Shown here one piece after another: positions 31,400 to 39,925 of a DNA stretch of 64,000 nt. Made by a program: the position numbers and the translations under genes. Numbering within the stretch: position 1 is the first letter of the stretch; every line of letters begins with the position of its first letter. The stretch is from Limnephilus marmoratus (taxonomy: Eukaryota; Arthropoda; Insecta; Trichoptera; Limnephilidae), in assembly GCA_917880885.1 (NCBI GenBank), contig OU862918.1, forward strand, positions 1,736,001-1,800,000. Direction: 5' to 3'. A model generated the notes under the pieces. That model worked only from the letters and a program-made list of their open reading frames with translations. It did not search any database and was not told the origin of the DNA.

Positions 31400-32536
31400 A
31401 TTTAAATCAAAAAGATAACACTAGTTCTTTTGATACCAAAGCACGCAATTCTCCTAATAAACACGAAATTATTGCAACACCAATAAACGAACAAAACTTC
31501 GGGGAGTCCATGAAAAGTGTTTTAAGTAGCCAGAACAATGTAAAAACAATATTTGATCAAAACATAGACTTGGATAGTGGAAACATTGACATTAACAATC
31601 TACAAGTTATAGCAAAAGTTGGTAATGACTTCACTGATCTGCAACAGGAACCACCCGAATTCACTACGGTGGCCATCGAGTATCTTCAGCCTTCTGTATT
31701 GAATGTTGCCAATATCACGGTAGAAAGTGAGAACGTTGTGCAATAACTAGGAAATATTGTCCGTAATATAAATTCTAATTATGACGAATCTTTCCCTACT
31801 TCAAACCGAGATATTCTCGTATCTACGAATACTCAAGACCCAATTTCTGATATATATGTATATATTTTTTTTTTAAAGAAAGATAAACATTCACGGGTTA
31901 CGAATAACCCAACAATGTTTGAAAATCTCCTACTACCACCATAGAGAGCCGAAAATGTTGCTTGCGTTGTTATGGAGGACTTAGCCAGCCGAGAAATCGA
32001 ACATGCGACGCTCGGGTAATATAGTCATTGATAATGAAAACAATACTCAATGTACAGATAAAAATAATATAACCAGAACAATATGCAGCAATCCAGTGTT
32101 CTTCAATAGTGGTCATACTCAGTGATGACCCATATCACGGTGATTTTTTAAGTCATAAAAACGACAGAACAAGGCGACAAAAGATCCAAAGAAATATAAA
32201 CGCAATGTTAATAAAGAAATACGGATGAAATGTGAAAATTATTTAGGATACAGAAGAGAAAGAAAAGCAAATACTAATGAAACATTTAAAGTGAAACATG
32301 ACGTATTTAAGCCTGCAAGATCCACGAAACCACCGTGCAATTCTACGTTATGCAAGAAATCGAAAATCAGATCATGTGACATCATAAACGAACAACAGCG
32401 GCAATATTTATTTGAAAATTTCCGGAAGAACATGAACTGGGAGCAGCGAAGATATCTCATATGGGAGAAATATGTTCTAAACGGTTTTAGAAATTCAAAA
32501 CACCACGCTGTACATATAGTCAAGTCTAAAAAATAA
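31400..32536 (+). pseudogene. Cys-rich insect repeat-associated protein, degraded
   Basis: A splice-acceptor-like TATTTTTTTTAG ends at 31399. The following frame is open to TAA 31744-31746 (114 codons, LNQKDNTSSFDTKARNS onwards) and runs on after that stop (NIVRNINSNYDESFPTSN). A frame shift is needed to enter 32150-32536: KKYKRNVNKEIRMKCENYLG, then KPPCNSTLCKKSKIRSCD and INEQQRQYLFENFRKNMNWE. That last block matches my recollection of an uncharacterised insect protein family with a Lys-rich N-terminus, a C..C...C cluster and an (R/Q)xxLFExFW-type helix, frequently found in repetitive DNA. Function unknown. Confidence 0.5.
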
Positions 32537-32539
32537 CCA

Positions 32540-33425
32540 CCAAAAAAGTAAAATGTACACCTTTATGAAACCAAAGTTTTGATTAGCTATTTGAAAAAAA
32601 AATTTAAACTTTGAAATGTTTTTATTAATTATTTTCATATGAAAAGACAAAAGTGAATTGACAATAACGTTAATACATTTGTCTAATAAAATATGTTTTT
32701 TTTTCGTTATCAATAATTTTAGTTAGAAAAAGTGAGCCATTTTAATTTTTTTTGTTATATTTGCATGCAAAATTGTTATATTTCAAAAATAATATGTTTA
32801 TATTGTTTATTTAGAACTAGCTTCGCACGCGCCTTTGTTGTTGGAGGGAGAAAAAAGAGGGAGGAAAAATGAAACGCGAAAGCTGGATATCAAAAGAACG
32901 AAACTTGAACGTAAAGATTTCTTTCAACTAACAAGAGATTTTATCCGGACAAATGGGTAAAAAACAGTTTTGCGGCCTGTCGTCTGTGATTCAGCAATTC
33001 CAATCTGTCTGTTGGAAAAGAAAAATTTATCAGATTACTCGTTAGGAGCAGAGCAGAAGGTTTTTAGAATAATAGTTGGATGCTTCATGTAGTTGGAAAA
33101 ATATTTAAAGTTACCAGTATTTAATCTTTTAAATTCTATACGAAATACGAGTACTTACTGCAACTTTGGGTAAAACGTTCGAAAATTCCTTAACTGAAAT
33201 ACTGCTTGAGCTTATTATAAACACTTTTTTCTTAAAATACTTCCGTAATCTCAACACATGATTTAGAATCACGAAAATGAATAAAAAATAGATTAAAGAT
33301 ATATATTTATATTGTAATTCGCCTAAATTTCCTGAATTTGTCAATTTATCTTTCGCCATATAAAATAGTTTGGGAAAAAACTTACCATGCGATGTCAGTA
33401 AATACATATTTACATTTCCTAAAAC
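32540..33425. other. No gene recognised
   Basis: AT-rich. A Lys/Arg-rich plus-strand piece near 32845-32960 (RKNETRKLDIKRTKLERK) might be a further remnant of the preceding gene, but it is too degraded to claim. Confidence 0.35.
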
Positions 33426-33628
33426 CTATTCAGTTGTGAGGTTAAAGTCAAGGAGAGAGAGCACAAGTATTCTTTCTATTCAGTTGTTAGGTTAAAGCCA
33501 AGGAGAGAGAGCACAAGTATTATTTCTATTCAGTTGTGACGTTAAAACCAAGGAGAGAGAGCACAAGTATTATTTCTATTCAGTTGTGACGTTAAAACCA
33601 AGGAGAGAGAGCACAAGTATTATTTCTG
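33426..33628. repeat. 50-bp tandem repeat, four units
   Basis: Units starting CTATTCAGTTGTGA at about 33427, 33477, 33527 and 33577 include AAGGAGAGAGAGCACAAG. The last two are identical. Confidence 0.95.
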
Positions 33629-33954
33629 GGATTTTGTCCGCAGCCACAATAATAATACTTAGATTTTATAAAAGAAATCACCGAGAAGACGGTTTTTACA
33701 GTCAGAGGGAAAATCGAAATTAAATATTAATTTTTGCCTAAAAAATTATTTGAAACTTATTTTAGCGTCTCTATTTTTTCAACCATTTTTAGGTACCTAT
33801 TAAAAATGGGTAAAAATAAAGGATGTCGTGCACTTAATGCCATAAGAAATAGACCCACCCGCTGGAGGAAGGGGATAATGTCAAAATAGATCATTTCGAT
33901 AGACACATTGATTTTCTACAATTTTTAACAGATTTCTATTAAAAGTCAGTCCAA

Positions 33955-34145
33955 GACAGTTTGGAGACGCGCTGAACTCGAATCTAGTATCAAAAGGTAT
34001 AATTTCGGCATCCATCTTGAATATCTGAAGTTCTCTAATGCTAATGCATTGGTTCGAAATCAGGATTTAGGTGTTTGGAGATGCACTAAACTCGAATATA
34101 ATGTCAAAGTGCGTAATTTCGACGACCATTTTGAATTTTTTGAGT
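33955..34145. repeat. Diverged 114-bp duplication
   Basis: GTTTGGAGACGCGCTGAACT near 33959 and GTTTGGAGATGCACTAAACT near 34073 start related segments (also AACTCGAAT and TAATTTCGRC). The pattern resembles an old satellite. The small plus-strand frame over it is not convincing. Confidence 0.65.
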
Positions 34146-34600
34146 TTTCTACTGATTCTGTTCAATCTGTCGTTGAGTTCGATTGGGAAAAACGGCTGTC
34201 AGAACCATTGATGAATTTACTGAGCTTGGTTGGGTATATTTTTTTGGGTAGGATTATCATAAATGATTTCGTTTGCCTTTTGTATTTCTAGGAAAGTGTT
34301 GGCGGCTTTAAATATAAATGCAAGCAGCATTACAGGAGCTATCAGTGAATGTGAAAAAAATATTTGTTTTACACGATTACATTTAATTGATTTTGTATCA
34401 ACTTCTTTTATATCTTACACAGGTTTTTGTCTGTACGGGCTTTGTTCTACTTTATGAATATTTTAGTTAATATTGTGAAATATGTTCTTTCTTACTAGAT
34501 GTACGAAAAAAATCAGCGTGCATCTAAATGATTTTACAAAAACAAAAGAATATTTTTACCATTTCTATCGCACTTGTTTAAAAATGCATTTGGAAAGTTG
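34146..34600. other. No gene recognised
   Basis: AT-rich sequence without a supported feature. Confidence 0.4.
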
Positions 34601-34603
34601 TAT

Positions 34604-34655
34604 GGCAGTCCGTCCTCTCTGCCTACCCCTGCGGGGAAACGGCGTGATGGTTAAA
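34604..34655 (+). mobile_element. LINE 3' end fragment (as at 53128-53565)
   Basis: GTCCGTCCTCTCTGCCTACC and the following CCTGCGGGGAAACGGCGTGA are identical to 53510-53547, where they form the last codons (AYPCGETA) and stop of a LINE ORF2. Confidence 0.75.
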
Positions 34656-34760
34656 AGTTCTTTACTTTTGATCTTCCTTTCATTCACACCCACTGTTTTC
34701 TGGTAATATTAAAAAAAGTCTTCTTCAAATTTTGCAAATTCACTTAGTGGCACCATTTTA

Positions 34761-35425
34761 TTAATGAAATAATTAAAAACACTTTGTTTTTACCACGACA
34801 ATCTTTATTTAAAAAAAAATCAACATGTTTTGAGAATGATGTTCTCTTCATCAGGATATTATATGTACAAAAACTAAATGATCAAGTATTATATGGCGGC
34901 CGAATTTATTTGTACAATTACCAAAAATACCTAACTGCAGGGGGAAAGAGGTGGAAAAGGGGATGCTTAGAAGAACAAAGACAAAAAATAACATAAGATA
35001 TAAATACTGATTTTAAAGTTTTACACACTAACGTTAGTGGTTTTCACTTAGATCTTTTAGAAATATAAGAAATTAGGAAAAATGTTAATGGAAATTCAAA
35101 TATTATTAATAATCAAATTAATTTTGTGAATAACCCTATCTGCAACAATTTCCATTGTAATTTTTTGTCTTTATTCTTCTAAGCACCCCCCCTTTCCACC
35201 TCTCCCCCCCCCCCTCTCCCCTGTTGTTCTTCTAAGCACCTCCCCTTTCCACCTCTCTCCTCCCACACTATTTCCATTTCCACCCACGCCTGTATTTCTA
35301 TACTTGATCATTTAGTTTTAGTACACATAATGTCCTGATGAAGAGAACATCGTCCTCGAAACATGTTGATTTTTTAAATAAAGATTATCGTGGTAAAAAC
35401 AAAGTGTTTTTAAATATTTCATTAA
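34761..35425. mobile_element. Fold-back element with hammerhead-like cores in both arms
   Basis: Long inverted repeat: 34761-34995 is complementary to about 35165-35425, with a duplicated pyrimidine-rich block in the right arm. Outer parts match over ACACTTTGTTTTTACCACGA. In the right arm (plus strand) CTGATGA (35335-35341) and GAAA (35358-35361) frame a short GAG/CTC stem; in the left arm (minus strand) CTGATGA (34854-34848) frames a GAGA/TCTC stem but GAAA is AAAA. Both are followed by CATGTTGA. A Penelope-related or retrozyme-like non-autonomous element is the best guess. Confidence 0.6.
35335..35372 (+). ncRNA. Hammerhead-ribozyme-like core, right arm
   Basis: CTGATGA, weak stem II of about 3-4 bp with an 8-9 nt loop, CGAAAC, then ATGTTG. 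Same arrangement as at 12430 and 59405. Activity not shown. Confidence 0.45.
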
Positions 35426-35600
35426 AAAAATATATTATCATTATGCTTACCATTGTCGCGTACCTCAGTCGAAGTACCCACATTCTGCACCAAAACTAGC
35501 TCAGATAAGTCGGCGGAACTGGAGGGGCTCTCAGCAACAGAGGTCGTAGGTACCTAGCGGGGCCAAAGGTTGGGTACATAGAATATGCCAATACTGCTCG

Positions 35601-36203
35601 TGCCTCGTCAGGAAATAAAAGATTGTCTAAGGTGAACATTTCTTGTATTTTCGGAATCACACAAATACAGCAAAGGGTACATTTACAATTATTAATCAAC
35701 ACAGGTGAACTAGATTACCTAACTGCGCATGGGGGCGTCTACATATCTCTCTCAACTCGTGTTTGCTCTGGGGGTCAGTTATGGTTTCGCGAGGTATGAA
35801 AGGACAACAACAAAGAGGAAGGTAAGAGTCGTTACTCACAGGTACCAGGCGGCAGCCGGAGAAGCGTCCCAGGAGTGGCTAGCCTGGAAGCAAGGCAGGC
35901 TATGCCCGACAGGAAACCCATCACGGGCCAGGTTGGTCCGCAGCGGAGAGTAATTTAGCCCGTGCCCCACAGAACACGGGGGGCAAGCGTGCCGCTCGTT
36001 CCAGAATTCCGTGGAATGTTCTCGAACGGCGCGGGACACTGTCGCAGCGACAGACACAGGTGGTCCTTAGGGCGCTCGACGGGGGAATGGCGGCGGTTGG
36101 GAATCGGCGCGTGGCCGTTAGGGCGATGAGGAAGGGGTACAGCTGCACGGGGGGCGGGCGGTGTGTAACTCACGGGCGTAGTGTGGGAAATCGCTACATA
36201 ACA
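35601..36203 (-). repeat. Solo LTR related to copies A and B (3' end approximate)
   Basis: The minus strand begins TGTTATGTAGCGATTTCC at 36203, then a GC-rich CpG-dense block, a donor-like CCTGTGAGTAACG near 35842, CCTCGCGAAACC (shared with copy A) and an AT-rich end with TGTAAATGTACC like the copy B LTR. No partner LTR or internal region is seen. Overlapping open frames in several phases are composition effects. Confidence 0.55.
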
Positions 36204-36754
36204 CCATTCAATCAAATTCATGAATCAGAAATCTTTTCGACGTCAAATCTTCATTAGATCTATAGCAGATTGAAAACTAAGACATTAAAAGGATCCAGGG
36301 CGTAAAATATTTCAAAACCTGATTTTAGTCAGCCAAGCTGCTGCATTCATCGCAAACCCGAAAGATTTAAATTTTTATTTTGTTTATCTTTATCAAAATG
36401 ATGTGTAGTTTATCAGAATCGTGTCTGCCGTACTCACGTCTAGTCCAAATAGATAGTTGATAGTGCATGTGGCTTGCGGCGGCCGAATTTGTTTGTACAA
36501 GTACCAAAAATACCTAACTCCAGTAAATGCGAAGTTTTATTCGCCTTACGAACAGATTGCATCCATCAGTCAACAACTGTGCCAGACAGGGTGAGACACA
36601 TGGATACTTTAAATAATAGACTGGAGGTCCCAACACACGGAGGCGCAGGATGTCGCTCCTTAACCAGGTGTGAAGTGAGATCGTAGTCTGTGTTACTGCT
36701 AAAGAGCTGTTCCGATTAGCTTCAGAGGTTCCTTCCATTTGGTGTAGCCGGGTC

Positions 36755-36893
36755 TTATCCAGAGAGGCCTGGTCCATCACTCCTGACCAACAGATTCCTA
36801 CGCACCTTACTCCTCCCAGAATTGTCTCTCCTTATTTTCCTTCCAAAGACATTCCACACAGCATCTCTAAAGATGACACAGGTCTCGAGGCAG
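36755..36893 (+). repeat. Retroposon X, copy e (3' part)
   Basis: CAGATTCCTACGCACC, CCAGAATTGTCTC and ACAGCATCTCTAAAGATGAC match the 3' half of the copies at 18200-18360 and 51730-51880. It is cut by the LINE fragment that follows. Confidence 0.7.
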
Positions 36894-36904
36894 TACAGTT
36901 ATGT

Positions 36905-37435
36905 ATTATAAATATATGTATGGAGTGTGATATATGGAATTGTGGCAAAATTTTTACGTATGGAGTTGCGTTTTCGAATGCAATTGATTATAGTACGGTT
37001 TATCCATGGTTTGAGAGGTTTGATCAGTCTAGGAATGGTTTTTGTGGTGATTTTGGTGTTTTGGGCAAGGGTGTCTTGTAGGTAGGTAGAAAAGTAGTTC
37101 CAGGCCTCCTCCATGTTATTTATATTATAGAGTATGTCCCAATATTTGGAATTAATCATTTTGTTGAGGTTGTCATAGTTAATAGTTATCTTCGTTATTT
37201 TAGTTGAAGGTTTGCTTTGTGCGTTGTGTTTGGAACCCATGAAAGAGGTGGCGTAGTAATCTGTAAAGGATGATATGTGGATTTCGGAGGTGTATTGGTT
37301 GGTTGATTTAACCATAATATGGTCGATGCGGGAGGAGGAGTTTGGCGTACATCGTTTTGCTGAATTAATTTTGCTTTCCATTCCGTGGAACATTATTGTG
37401 TTTAAATAGTCTTGGCACTGGGGATGATCGTTGTT
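36905..37435 (-). pseudogene. LINE L-1 fragment (endonuclease end to pre-RT)
   Basis: The minus frame is open from about 37435: SRIDHIMVKSTNQ and TDYYATSFMGSKHNAQSK are the end of the endonuclease domain; MEEAWNYFSTYLQDTLAQN and IKPLKPWINRTIINCIRKRN match residues 60-115 of the ORF at 5537-7843. Both ends are truncated. Confidence 0.85.
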
Positions 37436-39110
37436 TTATGTTGGGCACGCGTTTGGCTCGTTTCCCGACTATGCACTGACTATATGTTATATGGAAGAAC
37501 CGTGTGAAGGTTCAACCCCCCCTCCCCTAATGAGAACTTTAAAAATATTTCTTCTTCTCGTGCGTTCAGATCTCCGGTTGGTAGATCTTCCTCTCGTACC
37601 TACTGAATGATTCGCCATTAATATTTTGAATCATGACTCATTTTTCCCACCCCTGTGACTGAACACAGTAAAAGGTAGTTTTCCGGGAAATTCTTACAAT
37701 AAACCCTTTTCTCCACGTTGTGTGATTTTTTTTTTCGGAGCTCCTAGAACATCTAGGATAGGTATTTAATGTCTTTCGTGGTAACTTTTGGTTCTTTTAG
37801 GTAAGGTGTGAAGGAATTTTTCTGTATCTCTTAAACGATTGAAGGACACGTCCTGTCTAAATTATCCTAAATTTGTCCCCGCTATGATCCTAATAGGCTA
37901 TAAAATTGATCTCCCTCCCTCTACGTTCTAATGATTTTTAATGTACGTACCTGGAATGTTTCATTTCATGTGGATAATTGGCGATTCTCTGCACCACTCT
38001 CCATGGCTATATCCTATACATAATCGTGATTCTGCTCTTCTGCTCCCTTGTCTAAAGATGTTCAGCTGCTCGCCCTTCAGTAATCGCCTTCAATTTAATA
38101 TGTCGTACTCTCGAGACGCTCCCCATTTGGTTGACTGTATTCTCTATGTCAGGTTCATTTTTTGTGTCAGCTCGGCATCAGCCGTGTGCCGAGAAAAGGT
38201 CACTGTCCAGGGTGGTAACTGGTAACATCTGTGAAATACGCCTAGTACCTATTCTGGGATAAATAGTACATCAATTTACTCGATACAGACACTCATGCAA
38301 TTAACTGTCCAAGATTCGCGTTCTATTCACACCACCGGCAATCAGCAGGACCTGTAATTTATGTTATAAATTTCTTAACTTACCGAGCGCGATTGTCAAT
38401 AACCCTCCCGTCGGGAATGTACTATGACAGTTATATGTTAACTCCACTTTCCATACCTCTGGGGAGAAAAAAAAAACCCTCCCTACGAAATCTTTATTAC
38501 TTGTAACTAACATAGCCTAAATGTTGTGAAATTAATTTCCCCCTCTCATAAACTATCAAGAAGGCGCCTTCAATTCGTTAACAATTTAAATTTTGTCCCC
38601 GTAACCCGTCTGTTGTGACTACTTAGTTTTCCGTATTCTAATCAATGATTCTGTGGTCCCTGTCCTTTATTACCTAAACACTATCCCCTACTGTAACTGT
38701 TTTAATTACGGGGTTTCACTTTTATCAATTAATTTTTATTATTAGAGTCATTTTTCGCGGTTTATCACTCACTCGTGGATGATTACTGTGGTTTATTGAA
38801 TATCAATTAATTTTATTGTTATTATCTCGAAAATCTCGTTCAATAAAAATATATTAGTATTATTATTAATTATGACAGGAGTCCAACACTTTAATCAAGT
38901 CTCAATTCCCAAATTTAAATGTTTATAGCGCGGTAATCACGAATTTTAACAACGATTATCTGTATTAAGTAAGTAACACAACACAAAATTTCTTCATCTT
39001 ACACAATAATTACTGTAAAATTTTCACTGAAGTTAGTCTCAACAAACAAACACTTCTCGTTTTCGCTAGTCCACAGCGAGCCACAACACCTTTTCGTTTT
39101 CGCTAAGTCC
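37436..39110. other. No gene recognised
   Basis: Mostly unassigned AT-rich sequence. Close to its right end, minus-strand pieces (SENEKCLFVETNFSENFTV near 39080-39000) repeat the SENEKVL of the BTB-like fragment cut by the Gypsy insertion (TCGTTTTCGCTA occurs twice, near 39058 and 39093). Confidence 0.4.
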
Positions 39111-39115
39111 ACAGT

Positions 39116-39390
39116 TGTGATATATGCAATTATATCGCATTTGTATCTATGTAGTAATTCGGGAATGCTCGGGTCGCCGAACATTGCCGATCGGGCATAC
39201 GAGCCGGGACAGCGGTCCGGTGTACGGCCGCGGCCAGAACCATTCTAACTTCCAGTATAATCAGTCGCTACCGAGACAAATAATATTACTTATTGAATCC
39301 ATTGTACTCTTACAATAAAGACGAGAACTTACGTTTAACATATTTATTATTATTGTGTGGCTAGTGTGGCCACAATAAAAGTACATTACA
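39116..39390 (+). repeat. 5' LTR of the RT-less Gypsy element
   Basis: TGTGATATATGC at the start and GTACATTACA at the end (TG...CA). AATAAA near 39315 may serve as poly(A) signal. Identical to 43028-43302. Confidence 0.95.
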
Positions 39391-39923
39391 ATTGGCGCAG
39401 CCGTATTAAAGTACAATATTGGATTACCAAATTGGATCACAAAAAAAAATTACCAAAGCGGGGAGAGCTAAGTCACCCCGAAAAATTTTTCAAGGCTACC
39501 TACAGCCGAGGCGGAACATTGGAGTATTTTTTGGGTTTGTCTGACCGAGTGAAAGGACCGGCAGAACAAACCGAGGATATCTCTGGCTATTCCTGGAGCC
39601 ACAGTCAGAGTTCTGGAGTACCATCCAAGGGTACTCAGAAGCAAGAGGCGGTGGTCGTTTTTGGGGCTCAACAGAGCCTTTCCACGAAGGTGAAGTTCCG
39701 AGGGAGTGCCGAGGGAAGGCATTCTTACAAGGCAAACAGTGCTAGTGTCGAGGAAGGTCACTCACTCATCAAGAGGAAACAATCTGGAGACGTTGCAACC
39801 GCAATTTCTAAGATAGGTTTTTCTTTTCTTTCTTGTGGAGGATTTGTCTGGGTTTTTTGTAATTTTTTCCGGGGTAGTATTGTTGTCGTAGCTTCGCGTG
39901 ATTATTTTTTTTTCCTTTTGTGA
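39357..39923 (+). other. Leader open frame of the Gypsy element (188 codons)
   Basis: The leader between LTR and gag is open in one frame for 188 codons from an ATG inside the LTR, and its TGA (39921-39923) ends two bases before the gag ATG at 39926. The predicted protein (MASVATIKVHYNWRSRIKVQ start; a hydrophobic stretch near the C-terminus) has no recognised domain and uses a different phase from gag. It could be a chance frame, a leader peptide controlling reinitiation, or a remnant. Confidence 0.35.
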
Positions 39924-39925
39924 AG

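Noticed and set aside
35729..36257. Several overlapping frames rich in Arg, Pro and Ala
   Set aside because: Composition effect of the CpG-rich solo LTR.
39357..39923. Calling the Gypsy leader frame a gene
   Set aside because: No domain, no conservation evidence; listed only as an open frame of interest.
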